This document shows positions 36,163-45,392 of a stretch of 64,000 bases of DNA, piece by piece. Positions within the stretch are counted from its first letter, which is position 1; each line of letters begins with the position of its first letter. Source of the DNA: Amycolatopsis solani (lineage in GTDB: Bacteria > Actinomycetota > Actinomycetes > Mycobacteriales > Pseudonocardiaceae); NCBI RefSeq assembly GCF_033441515.1, contig NZ_JAWQJT010000001.1, positions 2,542,001 to 2,606,000 of the forward strand, in the 5' to 3' direction. The position numbers and the translations under genes are program-made. Below the pieces are notes generated by a model. The model made no database searches. It was not told the origin of the DNA and worked only from the letters and a program-made list of their open reading frames with translations.

Positions 36163-37032
36163 TCAGGGCTTGCCGATCCGGTCGAGATCGGCGAGAACAT
36201 CGGCGGGCAGTTCGAGTTCGGCGGCGGCGAGGTTCTCCCGCAGGTGCTCGGGCGACGACGTGCCGGGGATGAGCAGCATCGACGGCGACCGCTGCAGCAG
36301 CCAGGCCAGCGCGACCTGCATCGGCGTGGCCCCGACCCGCGCGGCGCAGTCGTCGAGCAGCCCGGACTGCAGCGGGCTGAACCCGCCGAGCGGGAAGTAC
36401 GGCACGAAGGCGATCCCCTCGGCGGCGCACTTGTCGACGAGGTCGTCGTTTTCGCGGTGGGCGAGGTTGTACTGGTTCTGCACGCAGACGACGGGCGCGA
36501 TGGCCTTGGCCTCGTCGAGCTGCTCGGCGGTCACGTGGCTGACGCCGAGGTGCCGGATGAGCCCCTGTTCCCGGAGGTCCGCGAGCACCCCGAACGGCTC
36601 GGCGAGCGACATCGGCACGGGGTAGTCCCCGGCGTCGTTGCTCAGCCGCAGGTTGACGACGTCGAGCACGTCGACCCCGAGGTTCCGCAGGTTGTCGTGC
36701 ACGGCCTGGGTGAGCTCTTCGGCCGACAGCGCGGGTGGCCAGGCCTTGTCTTCACTCCGCCGTGCGCCGACTTTCGTGACGATGCACAGGTTTTCGGGGT
36801 AGGGGTGGAGTGCTTCCTTGATGAGCGCGTTCACGGTGTGGGGCCCGTAGTAGTCACTGGTGTCCAGATGGGTGACCCCACGCTCGACGGCTTCCTTCAG
36901 CACGGCGACGGCGCGATCGTGATCCCGAGGCGGACCCCAGACCCCGGGCCCGGCCAGTTGCATGGCGCCGTAGCCCATGCGGGTGACCGGCAGCTCGCCG
37001 CCGAGGGGGTAGGTGCCGCCGAGGTTCGCCAT
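36163..37032 (-). CDS. Aldo/keto reductase
   Basis: 289 residues forming a TIM-barrel NADPH oxidoreductase. Catalytic Asp and Tyr are in HLDTSDYYGPHTVN, Lys in LCIVTKVG, and the usual C-terminal cofactor region is LLIPGTSSPEHLRENL. The ATG at 37032 begins MANLGGTYPLGGELPVTRMG; the frame is open upstream but overlaps the promoter region of the divergent gene. Substrate unknown. Confidence 0.92.
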   Translation of the reverse strand: MANLGGTYPLGGELPVTRMGYGAMQLAGPGVWGPPRDHDRAVAVLKEAVERGVTHLDTSDYYGPHTVNALIKEALHPYPENLCIVTKVGARRSEDKAWPPALSAEELTQAVHDNLRNLGVDVLDVVNLRLSNDAGDYPVPMSLAEPFGVLADLREQGLIRHLGVSHVTAEQLDEAKAIAPVVCVQNQYNLAHRENDDLVDKCAAEGIAFVPYFPLGGFSPLQSGLLDDCAARVGATPMQVALAWLLQRSPSMLLIPGTSSPEHLRENLAAAELELPADVLADLDRIGKP

Positions 37033-37096
37033 GCCGCTCCTTCGCTTCGGGTGCCGTTGCCGAAGTTTAGGCGGGTCTGGATCCCCGTGCCCTGTC

Positions 37097-38491
37097 ATGA
37101 TGGGGGACGTGCTGTTCGCGCCGACGTCCACCGCCGAACTGCTCACCCATGTGGTGAACGGTGCCGAAGAAGCGGGCTACAGCGGCCTCATGGTGGCACT
37201 GCTCCGCAACGCGGACGCCGGGAGGCAATTGGCCGAATTGTCCAACGAGTGGACCAGCCTGAACGACGTCACCGGGCGCCTCATCGCCGTGCTGAGTCCC
37301 GACCCCGAGGTGTGGGCCGTGAGGGGGCAGGGGAATGTCGCGAGCTACGCGGCCGGGCAAGACCTGCGAATCGCCTTGGGTGGCGCCGGACCCCGATTCG
37401 AACGCGGTTTCGCGGATTCAGTGCACGCGGCGCAACGGCGGGCTCGTGCACAAGCTCGGCGTCCCGGTCCACCGGACGAGCACCGCGACGCATGGACCGA
37501 AGCCGCGGGGCGGTGTGCCTCGTACTTCGGCGTCGACGAGGCACTGATCCCGGCCGTGCTCGTGCTGAGTTTTCGCGAGCGGACCGCGCTCCTGATCCGG
37601 CTGCCGTCGCGATCGGCCTTTTCCCTCTACGACCTGTGCAAGCGGATCGCTGCGGAGCTGGGCTGGTCGAAATCGGCCGCCGAGCTGGTTTCGACACTTC
37701 GTGCGCTCCGCGGGCGTCAGGCGCGTTTGCAGAGGATCGCCGACCCGTCCTGGAAGCCGTACGAATCTTTGCATTCACGCCTGACAGAGCGGCTCGAAGC
37801 CCACCTGACCGCCGAGCTGCGGGCGCAGTACGACAGCCTGGACCGGCACCTCCAGTCGGTCACCGAAGTGGCGCCCGCGCTGGTCGGGAAGTGGCGGGAG
37901 AATCTGGCCGGCCTGCGGTCGCACGGCACGGTCGAGGAGGTGTACCGGCAGCTCTTCGCCATCCGCGAGCACACGGTCGCGCCGCGGGAGCGGCACCGGT
38001 GGCGGCGGCTCGCCGCCGCGGTGGGCAAAGTGATCGCCGTGAGCGATCGCGTGGTCTTCCGGGCGTCCGAGCGGATCTGGGACCTCGACGACCCCGATCC
38101 GATCGCGGCCGCGGTGGAGCAGCGTGCAATCCGGCACGACCGCGAAGTCGACGAAGCGCGGCGGACACTGCCCCTCGTCGACCGGGAACTGAGTGCGGTC
38201 GCGGCGAGGCTGGCCGAAGCCGAGCCCAAGCGGGACTCGGAGCGGGGGCTGGCCGAAGCCGCCGAGGCGGCCGCCCGGCACCTGCTCGAGCTGACCGACC
38301 CCGACGTCGTCGACGGGAGCGGCGGACTGCGGGGGTACACCCTGCGCGTGGTTCAGGCCAGGTCTGGCGATCCCGTCGCGACCAGCGGCAACACCGTGCA
38401 CGGGGACGTTTTCGGGACCGTGCTCCAGGCCGGCCGGATCGACGGTGACGTGCACATCCACCAGCCGGGCTGTGCGCACGAGTCCGGCTGA
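37097..38491 (+). CDS. Large actinomycete protein of unknown function with a QAGxIxGxVHIH-type tail
   Basis: 464 residues from ATG 37097 (ATG 37100 is equally possible). The N-terminal half is globular (LLTHVVNGAEEAGYSGLMVA; WTEAAGRCASYFGVDEALIP; LLIRLPSRSAFSLYDLCKRI). The middle is a long charged helical region (about 240-420). The C-terminus reads GNTVHGDVFGTVLQAGRIDG then DVHIH, a short beta repeat motif common at the ends or linkers of actinomycete STAND, NACHT and other conflict or signalling proteins. No catalytic motif is visible. Divergent from the aldo/keto reductase. Confidence 0.7.
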   Translation: MMGDVLFAPTSTAELLTHVVNGAEEAGYSGLMVALLRNADAGRQLAELSNEWTSLNDVTGRLIAVLSPDPEVWAVRGQGNVASYAAGQDLRIALGGAGPRFERGFADSVHAAQRRARAQARRPGPPDEHRDAWTEAAGRCASYFGVDEALIPAVLVLSFRERTALLIRLPSRSAFSLYDLCKRIAAELGWSKSAAELVSTLRALRGRQARLQRIADPSWKPYESLHSRLTERLEAHLTAELRAQYDSLDRHLQSVTEVAPALVGKWRENLAGLRSHGTVEEVYRQLFAIREHTVAPRERHRWRRLAAAVGKVIAVSDRVVFRASERIWDLDDPDPIAAAVEQRAIRHDREVDEARRTLPLVDRELSAVAARLAEAEPKRDSERGLAEAAEAAARHLLELTDPDVVDGSGGLRGYTLRVVQARSGDPVATSGNTVHGDVFGTVLQAGRIDGDVHIHQPGCAHESG

Positions 38492-38497
38492 GCCGCG

Positions 38498-39724
38498 CTA
38501 CCCCAGCTGATCGCGGCGGCGGGTCAACGCCGCGGTCTCGGCCGTGTTGTCCGCCAGCTCGATGGCCCGGTCGTACGCCGCCCGGGAGTCCGCGCCTCGG
38601 CCCAGGCGGCGCAGCAGGTCCGCGCGGGTGGCGTGGAACGGGTGGTAGCCGGCCAGCTCGGGCTCGAGCCGGTCGATCGCCGCCAGGGCCACCTCGGGGC
38701 CGTCGAGTTCGGCGACCGCGATGGCTCGGTTGAGGGCGACCACCGGGGATGGGTCCAGGCGGATGAGCTGGTTGTAGAGGGCGAGGACCTGGGACCAGTC
38801 GGTGTCGCGCATGTCGCGGGCGGAGGTGTGCACGGCGTTGATCGCGGCGAGGATCTGGTAGCGGCCCGGGGCCACCCCGGCGGCGAGGCGTTCGCGCACC
38901 AGGCGGTGGCCCTCGGCGATCAGCTCCGCGTCCCAGGCGCCGCGGTTCTGCTCGTCGAGGGCGACCAGTTCGCCGGTGGCCGAGACGCGGGCGGGGCGGC
39001 GGGCCTCGGTGAGGAGCATCAGGGCCAGCAGCCCGGTCACCTCGCCGTCGTCCGGGAGGAGGGTGCGGATCAGGCGGGTGAGGCGGATGGCCTCGGCGGT
39101 CAGGTCCTGGCGCACGGGGTCGGTGTCCGGGCCGGTCGCCAGGTAGCCCTCGTTGAAGACCAGGAACAGGACGGCGAGCACGCCGGAGACGCGGGTGGGG
39201 AGGTCCTCGGCCGACGGCACGCGGTACGGGATGCGAGCCGCCTTGATCTTGGCCTTCGCGCGGGTAATGCGCTGGCCCATGGTGGTTTCGGCGACCAGGA
39301 AGGCGCGGGCGATCTCGGGCACCGTCAGGCCGCCGACCATACGCAGCGTCAGCGCCAGGCGGGCTTCGGTCGCCAGCGCCGGGTGGCAGCAGGTGAAGAT
39401 CAGCCGGAGCCGGTCGTCGTCGATGGCGCCGAGGGGCTCGGGCGGGTCGTCGTCGTACACCGTCAGAGCCTCCTTCTGCTTGTCGTCGCGCTTGCTCTCG
39501 CGCCGGATCCGGTCGATGGCCTTGCGGGTGGCGGTGGTGGTCAGCCAGGCGCCGGGGGCCGGCGGCACGCCGTCGGACGGCCAGCGCTCGACGGCGGTCG
39601 CGAACGCCTCGGCGGCCGCGTCCTCGGCGACGTCGATGTCACCGAAGCGCCTGGTCAGGGTGGCCACCACCCGGGCCCACTCCTCGCGGTGGGCCCGGAC
39701 CACCGCTTCCTCGACGTCGTTCAC
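38498..39724 (-). CDS. ECF42-type RNA polymerase sigma factor
   Basis: 408 residues. Sigma region 2 (VVATLTRRFGDIDVAEDAAA; PGAWLTTTATRKAIDRIRRE) and region 4 (LTLRMVGGLTVPEIARAFLV) are followed by about 230 residues of helical TPR-like sequence (LALYNQLIRLDPSPVVALNR). This is the architecture of ECF42, whose members depend on the C-terminal extension and are genetically linked to DGPF-domain proteins. GTG 39724 overlaps the stop of the DGPF gene by 4 bases. There is no anti-sigma factor, as usual for this group. Confidence 0.93.
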   Translation of the reverse strand: MNDVEEAVVRAHREEWARVVATLTRRFGDIDVAEDAAAEAFATAVERWPSDGVPPAPGAWLTTTATRKAIDRIRRESKRDDKQKEALTVYDDDPPEPLGAIDDDRLRLIFTCCHPALATEARLALTLRMVGGLTVPEIARAFLVAETTMGQRITRAKAKIKAARIPYRVPSAEDLPTRVSGVLAVLFLVFNEGYLATGPDTDPVRQDLTAEAIRLTRLIRTLLPDDGEVTGLLALMLLTEARRPARVSATGELVALDEQNRGAWDAELIAEGHRLVRERLAAGVAPGRYQILAAINAVHTSARDMRDTDWSQVLALYNQLIRLDPSPVVALNRAIAVAELDGPEVALAAIDRLEPELAGYHPFHATRADLLRRLGRGADSRAAYDRAIELADNTAETAALTRRRDQLG

Positions 39725-40044
39725 TGGAACGGCCGCACCTCGATCTTGCGGTCGCAGACCTTCGACGCCTCGGTGGCGAGCTTGAGCGCCACGTCCAGAT
39801 CGGGCGCCTCCCACACCCAGACGCCGGCGAGGTACTCCTTGGACTCCAGAAAGGGCCCGTCGGTGACCACCGCCCGCTCGCCGCGGTTGTCGACGACCGT
39901 GGCCGCGCCGGTGTCGGCGAGGCCGCCCGCGAACACCCAGTAGCCCTCGGCGATCAGCCGGTCGTTGAACTCGCTGATGGCGGGCTGCCGGTCCGTGCTA
40001 CCCGGGTTTTCCTTGTCGTCGATCACGGAAACCAAGTACTGCAT
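39721..40044 (-). CDS. YCII-related DGPF-domain protein
   Basis: 107 residues with the signature DGPFLESKEYLAG and a VFAGGL strand. DGPF/YCII proteins are small dimeric alpha/beta-barrel proteins and the standard partner and target gene of ECF42 sigma factors. It is upstream of and coupled to the sigma gene by the GTGA overlap. The reductase gene upstream ends 31 bases away on the same strand, so the three likely form one operon. Confidence 0.92.
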   Translation of the reverse strand: MQYLVSVIDDKENPGSTDRQPAISEFNDRLIAEGYWVFAGGLADTGAATVVDNRGERAVVTDGPFLESKEYLAGVWVWEAPDLDVALKLATEASKVCDRKIEVRPFQ

Positions 40045-40074
40045 CCGGAACTCCTCGTGGTGGTGGACGGGGAC

Positions 40075-40680
40075 TCACACGTACTGCGGGCGCCCGGCGG
40101 GCCGGAAGACCTGCGTCGACACGCCCTTCGAGTCGACTCGCGACTCGATCAGCTCGAGCACGAAATCGGGGCCGTCGGCCGGGAACAGCCGGGTGCCCTG
40201 GCCGAGGACCACCGGGACCACGGTCAGGACCAGCTCGTCGACCAGGTCGTTCGCCAGCAGCCACCGGACCAGGGTGCCACTGCCGTGCACCTGCAGCTCG
40301 CCGCCGGGCTTGGCCTTCAGCTCGCGGACGGCCGCCGCGAGGTCGCCGGGCAGGACGGTGCTGCCCGCCCACGCCGGGTCGGTGAGCGTGGTCGAGGCGA
40401 CGTACTTGGGGGCGTCGTTCAGTGCGACGCCGATGGGGGTCGCGCGCATCTGCTCGACCGACCCCCAGGAGCGGGCGAACAGCTCGTAGGTGCGCCGTCC
40501 GAACAGGAAGGCGTCCGCGCGCTGGTAGGTCCGCGCGATGAGCGCCCGGGTCTCGTCGTCACCCCGCCCCAGCGCCCAGCCCCCGCGCTCGAACCCGGTG
40601 CGGCGGTCTTCGTCGGACGCGCCGCCGTTGCCCTGCACGACGCCGTCGATGGTCAGCTGGGTCACGGTCGTCAGCTTCAC
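40075..40680 (-). CDS. Dihydrofolate reductase-family protein (RibD C-terminal type)
   Basis: 201 residues. It has the RibD-C/DHFR-like NADPH fold: VTQLTIDGVVQG, LFGRRTYELFARSWG, GGELQVHGSGTLVRWLLAND and VVLGQGTRLFP. Such stand-alone proteins are abundant in actinomycetes and often occur with DGPF/ECF42 genes; few have a known substrate. It is probably in the ECF42 operon. Confidence 0.9.
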   Translation of the reverse strand: MKLTTVTQLTIDGVVQGNGGASDEDRRTGFERGGWALGRGDDETRALIARTYQRADAFLFGRRTYELFARSWGSVEQMRATPIGVALNDAPKYVASTTLTDPAWAGSTVLPGDLAAAVRELKAKPGGELQVHGSGTLVRWLLANDLVDELVLTVVPVVLGQGTRLFPADGPDFVLELIESRVDSKGVSTQVFRPAGRPQYV

Positions 40681-40771
40681 GGTGGGGCTCCTCGGCCTCG
40701 GTGCCGCCCCGCGCGGGCGGCCTCACCCCTGCTACGAACATCACCGCGCCGATCCGACACCGTCGCCGGAA

Positions 40772-41302
40772 TTATTTTCGAAGACCCGCGGCGGAGGCCA
40801 CGAGGGGCATCGGCCAGCCGCTCGCGACGGTGTCCAGCCGCTCGGGGGTGAGCCGGCCGCCGGCGGCGACGCAGTCGCGGACGAGAGAGCGGACCTCGTC
40901 GTCCGCGCCGCCCGGGTCCTGCTCCCACAGCTTCAGCGCGTGGACGGCCGCCCGCCGGGACAGCTCGGGCGTCGACGCGTACCAATGCCCGCTCATCCGG
41001 CTGAGCGGCGGTTCGCCGGGCGACGGCGTCCGGCGGCCGAGCCGCTTCTCCGCCACGCGGGCGTCCACGTACGCCGTGGCCTCCGCGCGCCACACCGCGC
41101 GGCTGGCTTCCAGCGCCTCCAGCGCCCGCACCAGAGCCTGCTCGTGCCGCTGGTACGGCCCGGCCAATTCGGCGAGGAAGCTCAACGTCGCCCGGTGGCC
41201 GATCGGGTGGTACAGCCGCACGCACGACCCCAAGGCCGCGACTCGCCGGCCGTGCGCCAAGCGCCCGTCGCGCACCCGGCGTGCCCGCTGACCGAACCCC
41301 AT
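40772..41302 (-). CDS. Conserved hypothetical protein
   Basis: 176 residues from ATG 41302 (MGFGQRARRVRDGRLAHGRR). Mostly helical, with LYHPIGHRATLSFLAELAGP, RHEQALVRALEALEASRAVW and MSGHWYASTPELSRRAAVHA. No catalytic motif or membrane segment. Coding bias is normal for the chromosome. It lies just upstream of the RibD-type gene on the same strand, with 91 bases between. Confidence 0.65.
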   Translation of the reverse strand: MGFGQRARRVRDGRLAHGRRVAALGSCVRLYHPIGHRATLSFLAELAGPYQRHEQALVRALEALEASRAVWRAEATAYVDARVAEKRLGRRTPSPGEPPLSRMSGHWYASTPELSRRAAVHALKLWEQDPGGADDEVRSLVRDCVAAGGRLTPERLDTVASGWPMPLVASAAGLRK

Positions 41303-41320
41303 CGGGTGACCCTGGCCAGA

Positions 41321-42496
41321 TCAGCCGCAGAGGCCTTTGCCGCGCAGTACGCGCGTCACCGACTCCTGCACCCGCGCCGCGGGCAGCTCGCCTGACTGCA
41401 CCGCCTTCACCAGCCGGTCCAGCACCTCGTCCACCCGGCCGCCGGAGGACCACAACGCCTGGTCCGCGCCGGCCTGCAGGGCCTTCAGCACCGCCTCCGG
41501 CAGGGAATACTGCGCCGTGATCGCCTTCATCGCCCCGAGGTCGTCGGTGAGGACCGGGCCGGTGAAGCCGAACTCGCCGCGCAGCAGCTGGTACGCCGGT
41601 GGGGAGAGGGACGCCGGGATCCCGCCCGTCAGGTCGGGGACGTCGAGGTGGCCGACCATCACCGCGACCGGGCCGTAGTCGGCGAGGTTCCGGTACGGGA
41701 CCAGGTCGACCGACCGCAGCCGCGCGAGCGGCGGCGTGACCACCGTGCCCTTGTGGGAGTCGCCCGAGCCGTGGCCGTGGCCGGGGAAGTGCTTCAGCAC
41801 CGGCTGGACCCCCGCTTCGCGGAGCCCCTCCGCGAACGCCTTCGCGTACGTCTTCACCTTCACCGGGTCCGGGCTGAACGACCGGTCGCCGATCACGTCG
41901 TCGTCCGGAGCTTCCGTGACGTCGGTGTCCGGGGCGAAGTCGACCGTCACGCCGCGGGCGTGCAGCTGGCGGCCGCGCTCGGCGGCGATGGCGCGGACCT
42001 GGTCCGGCGACTTCGTCTCGGCCATCGTGCGGGCCGACGGGAGGTCGCCGTCGAGGTCGTCGATGCGCTGGACGCGGCCGCCCTCTTCGTCGACCGACAC
42101 CGCCACCGGCACCTTGGCCACCGCCTGGACCGCGGCCAGGGAACGGTTTTTCAACAACGCTGTTGCGTTACCCCCGATGAAGATCCCGCCCGGCTGGTGG
42201 TCGCGCACCAGGGCGACCGTCGAAGCCGGGTTGTCGCCGGAGACCCCGACGACGACCAGCTGCGCGACCTGGGCGCGGACGTCGAGTTCGCCGGCCAGCG
42301 AGGTGCAGTCGCCCGGGCGGGCCAGCCTCGACGTGGGAGCGGGCGGAACGGCCGCGCTGAAGGAGGACGGCGGAGGTGGGGAAGTCACGGGCAACGCCAG
42401 ACCGGACACGGTCCGCGGCGGCAGGCCCACGACCAGCAGGCAGCCGGCCACGATGGCGAAGGCCACCCCGAGGGCGGCGAGACGTCGGCGGTTCAT
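41321..42496 (-). CDS. Secreted GH3 beta-N-acetylhexosaminidase-like hydrolase
   Basis: 391 residues from ATG 42496 (AAGGGA 3 bases upstream; GTG 42508 possible). A signal or anchor (LAALGVAFAIVAGCLLVVGL) is followed by a Ser/Pro spacer and a GH3 barrel with SVDEEGGRVQRI and KHFPGHGHGSGDSH. The latter is the His-Asp loop that marks NagZ-type N-acetylglucosaminidases, which use Asp/His as acid-base. VLTDDLGAMKAI holds the nucleophile Asp. It acts outside the cell on peptidoglycan or chitin fragments. Divergent from the LuxR/sugar operon. Confidence 0.9.
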   Translation of the reverse strand: MNRRRLAALGVAFAIVAGCLLVVGLPPRTVSGLALPVTSPPPPSSFSAAVPPAPTSRLARPGDCTSLAGELDVRAQVAQLVVVGVSGDNPASTVALVRDHQPGGIFIGGNATALLKNRSLAAVQAVAKVPVAVSVDEEGGRVQRIDDLDGDLPSARTMAETKSPDQVRAIAAERGRQLHARGVTVDFAPDTDVTEAPDDDVIGDRSFSPDPVKVKTYAKAFAEGLREAGVQPVLKHFPGHGHGSGDSHKGTVVTPPLARLRSVDLVPYRNLADYGPVAVMVGHLDVPDLTGGIPASLSPPAYQLLRGEFGFTGPVLTDDLGAMKAITAQYSLPEAVLKALQAGADQALWSSGGRVDEVLDRLVKAVQSGELPAARVQESVTRVLRGKGLCG

Positions 42497-42546
42497 CGGT
42501 CCCTTCACTCGTCTGTGTGCCCCACGACGGTAGTCGATGCCCCTGA

Positions 42547-42594
42547 CTTCACGGCGTGAAGAACGGCTTCACCGCGGTTAGAGAATTCGTGAAG
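42547..42594. promoter_or_regulatory. CTTCACG palindromes upstream of the first LuxR gene
   Basis: CTTCACG G CGTGAAG (42547-42561) is a perfect odd palindrome. CTTCAC (42567-42572) and GTGAAG (42589-42594) form a second, wider pair. The same half-site forms a palindrome before the paralogous LuxR gene at 55335. Confidence 0.6.
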
Positions 42595-42643
42595 GCGTCC
42601 CCAGCAGAGTGAGGCTGTCGGAAAATGGCAGAGGAGGGGCTTG

Positions 42644-43222
42644 ATGGACCAGGTGCGAGTGGCCGCGTGGGCGTCGGATCCGATCGCGCTGACCGGGCTG
42701 ATCAACCACCTGAAGTCCCGCCCGGAACTGCTGGTCGTGCCCCGGGCCCGCCGGGGTGAGGCGGCCGTGCTGGTGTTCGCCGTCGGCCAGGTCGACCGGG
42801 AGGCCGTCGCCGCGCTGCGGGCCGCGTCCGCCGAGTCGCCGGCCGCCATCGTGCTGGTCGCCGGGCACGTCGACCCGGCGCACCTGAGCGTGCTCGCCGA
42901 CTGCCACGTCTCCGCCGTGCTGCCGCGGACGGCGCTCGACCGGCTCACCGAGAGCGTGCTCGCCGCCGCGCGGGGGCGCACGACGTCGCTGCGCGAGCAG
43001 GTCGAGGCGCTGGCGCACGAGGGCAGCGGGGCGGCGCTCACGCCGCGCGAGGTGGATGTGCTTCGCTTGATGGCCGAAGGCTGGGACACTGCCGAGATCG
43101 CGGGACGGCTCTGCTACTCGGAGCGGACCGTGAAGAACGTCATCTACGCCATGACCAACCGGCTCAACCTGCGCAATCGGCCGCACGCGGTCGCGTACGC
43201 CGTACGGGCCGGGGTGATCTGA
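42644..43222 (+). CDS. LuxR-family regulator heading the sugar-uptake operon
   Basis: 192 residues. A degenerate receiver-like N-terminus (VRVAAWASDPIALTGLINHL, with no phospho-acceptor aspartate in the usual place) precedes a C-terminal LuxR helix-turn-helix (LTPREVDVLRLMAEGWDTAE; GRLCYSERTVKNVIYAMTNR). ATG 42644 follows GAGGAGGGG. It ends 8 bases before the substrate-binding protein gene, so it is in the same operon. CebR-type LacI repressors normally control such operons; none is present here. Paralogue of the protein at 55335. Confidence 0.9.
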   Translation: MDQVRVAAWASDPIALTGLINHLKSRPELLVVPRARRGEAAVLVFAVGQVDREAVAALRAASAESPAAIVLVAGHVDPAHLSVLADCHVSAVLPRTALDRLTESVLAAARGRTTSLREQVEALAHEGSGAALTPREVDVLRLMAEGWDTAEIAGRLCYSERTVKNVIYAMTNRLNLRNRPHAVAYAVRAGVI

Positions 43223-43230
43223 GGGAGCCC

Positions 43231-44487
43231 GTGCCCACGACCGTCCGCCGGACCGCCGCCGCGGTCGCCGCGTTGACCCTGCTCGCCGCCTGCAGCCCCG
43301 CCGACTCCGGGGGCCGCACGACGCTCACGATCGCGACCTTCGGCGAGTTCGGGTACGCGCCGCTGATCGCGGAGTACGAGAAGCTGCACCCGGACATCAC
43401 GGTGCAGAACCGTGTCACCGACTTCGACACCCACCACAAGGGCCTCGCGACGCAGCTCGCCACCGGCCGCGGTGCCGCCGACGTCGTCGCGATCGAGGAG
43501 CAGTACATCCCGCAGTACCGGAAGGCGAAGGACAAGTTCACCGACCTCGCCTCCTTCGGGGCTCGCGACCTCGAACGCCAGTGGGCGCCGTGGAAGTGGG
43601 CGCAGGGCACCGACGGGGACTTCGTGCTCGGCCTCGGCACCGACATGGGCAGCCTCGCGCTCTGCTACCGGCGGGACCTCTTCCAGGCCGCGGACCTGCC
43701 GACCGACCGGGACGAGGTCGCGAAGCTGATCCCCGACTGGCCCGCCTACGCCGCCGTGGCCGACCGGTTCACGCGGAAGACGCCCGGCGTGAAGTTCGCG
43801 GACTCGGCGGGCACCGTCTACACGGCGATGCTCAACCAGTCGCCGGAGAACTACTTCTCCCAGCGCGACGACTCCTTCATCGCCGACACCAACCCCAGCG
43901 TGCGCACCGCTTTCGATCTCGCGGGCGGCATCGCCGCCAAGGGGCAGACGGCGGCGGCGACCACCTTCACGCAGGCGTGGAACGTCGCGATCAAGCAGGG
44001 CTCGTTCGCCACCGTCGCGTGCCCGGCGTGGATGCTCAGCCAGATCAAGGAAGCCGGCGGGGACGCCAACAAGGGCAAGTGGGACGTCACGACCGTGCCC
44101 GGCAAGAGCGGCAACCAGGGCGGCTCGTTCCTGACCGTGCCGAAGCAGGGCTCGCACCAGAAGGAGGCCTACGAGCTCGCCCGCTGGCTGACCGCGCCCG
44201 AGCAGGAGAAGAAGCTCTTCCTCTCCGACGGCATCCTGCCCAGCGAGCCGTCCGTCTACGAAGACCCGCAGGTCGTCGCGCACACCGACCCGTACTTCGG
44301 GGACGCACCGACCGGGAAGATCTTCGCGGCGTCGGCCGACCGGCTGCGGCCGAACTACCGGGGCCTGCACGACGCCGACGTCCGGCCGGAGTTCGGCCGC
44401 GCGCTCGGGCGGATCGAGGACAAGACCCAGAACGTCGACCAGGCCTGGGCGCAAGCCGTCCAGCAAGCCCGGGCGCTGCTGAAGTAG
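43231..44487 (+). CDS. ABC transporter sugar-binding lipoprotein (CebE-like)
   Basis: 418 residues from GTG 43231. The lipobox LLAAC (Cys21) marks a lipoprotein. The body TTLTIATFGEFGYAPLIAEY, RVTDFDTHHKGLATQLATGR and GAADVVAIEEQYI closely follows CebE of streptomycetes, which binds cellobiose and cellotriose. It delivers oligosaccharide to the two permeases encoded next. Its stop overlaps the next GTG by one base (TAGTG). The adjacent GH1 gene supports a beta-glucoside substrate. Confidence 0.93.
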   Translation: MPTTVRRTAAAVAALTLLAACSPADSGGRTTLTIATFGEFGYAPLIAEYEKLHPDITVQNRVTDFDTHHKGLATQLATGRGAADVVAIEEQYIPQYRKAKDKFTDLASFGARDLERQWAPWKWAQGTDGDFVLGLGTDMGSLALCYRRDLFQAADLPTDRDEVAKLIPDWPAYAAVADRFTRKTPGVKFADSAGTVYTAMLNQSPENYFSQRDDSFIADTNPSVRTAFDLAGGIAAKGQTAAATTFTQAWNVAIKQGSFATVACPAWMLSQIKEAGGDANKGKWDVTTVPGKSGNQGGSFLTVPKQGSHQKEAYELARWLTAPEQEKKLFLSDGILPSEPSVYEDPQVVAHTDPYFGDAPTGKIFAASADRLRPNYRGLHDADVRPEFGRALGRIEDKTQNVDQAWAQAVQQARALLK

Positions 44488-45392
44488 TGCGGACCCGGTT
44501 CGCGCGCTTCGACCGCAAGGTCACGCCGCTGCTGCTCGTCGCGCCGTTCTTCGGGCTGTTCGCGGTCTTCGGCGCGTACCCGCTGCTCTACACGGCGTGG
44601 GTTTCGCTGCACGACTGGAACCTCCTCGAGGGCGGCCAGGGCCGGCTCGGCCTCGCCAACTACGGCGAACTGCTGGCCGACCCGCACTTCTACAACGCGC
44701 TCGCCAACACCGTGAGCATCTTCCTGCTGGCCGCCGTCCCGGAATTCCTGCTGGCACTGGGCATCGCGGCGCTGCTCGACCGGCCGCTGCGCGCCGCGAC
44801 CTGGTGGCGCACCGGGATCCTGCTGCCGAACGTCGTCTCCGTGGTCGCGATCGGGCTGGTGTTCGGGCAGCTGTTCAGCCGCGACTACGGCGTCGTCAAC
44901 GAAGTGCTCGGTTGGTTCGGCATCGCGCCGGTCAACTGGCAGGCGTCGACGTGGACGTCGCACCTCGCGGTGGCGAGCATGGTGCTCTGGCGCTGGACCG
45001 GCTACAACGCCCTGATCTACCTGGCCGCGATGCAGGCCGTCCCGAGCGATCTCTACGAAGCCGCGGAGCTCGACGGCGCCTCGCGGTGGCGGACGTTCTG
45101 GTCGATCACCGTGCCGGGCATCCGGCCCGCGATCGCGTTCACCGCCGTCGCCGGCACGGTCAACGGCCTCCAGCTCTTCGCCGAGCCGCAGCTGTTCGAC
45201 GCCGGTGGCTCGGGTGCGACCGGCGGCAACGACCGCCAGTTCCAGACGCTCGTCATGTACCTGTACGAGAAGGGCTTCACGCAGTTCAACGCCGGGTACG
45301 CGGCCGCGCTGACCTGGGTGATGTTCGTGGTCTGCGCGCTGTTCGCGCTGGTCAACTACCGGCTGGTGCGCCGGTTCGTGAGGGCGGCGTGA
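44487..45392 (+). CDS. ABC sugar transporter permease (CebF-like)
   Basis: 301 residues, six predicted membrane helices. The MalF/UgpA-type cytoplasmic EAA loop is YEAAELDGASRWRTFWSITV (about 190-209), which docks the ATPase. GTG start overlaps the previous stop; its own stop overlaps the next GTG (GTGA). No ATPase gene is in the cluster; such systems usually share the multi-sugar ATPase MsiK encoded elsewhere. Confidence 0.94.
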   Translation: MRTRFARFDRKVTPLLLVAPFFGLFAVFGAYPLLYTAWVSLHDWNLLEGGQGRLGLANYGELLADPHFYNALANTVSIFLLAAVPEFLLALGIAALLDRPLRAATWWRTGILLPNVVSVVAIGLVFGQLFSRDYGVVNEVLGWFGIAPVNWQASTWTSHLAVASMVLWRWTGYNALIYLAAMQAVPSDLYEAAELDGASRWRTFWSITVPGIRPAIAFTAVAGTVNGLQLFAEPQLFDAGGSGATGGNDRQFQTLVMYLYEKGFTQFNAGYAAALTWVMFVVCALFALVNYRLVRRFVRAA

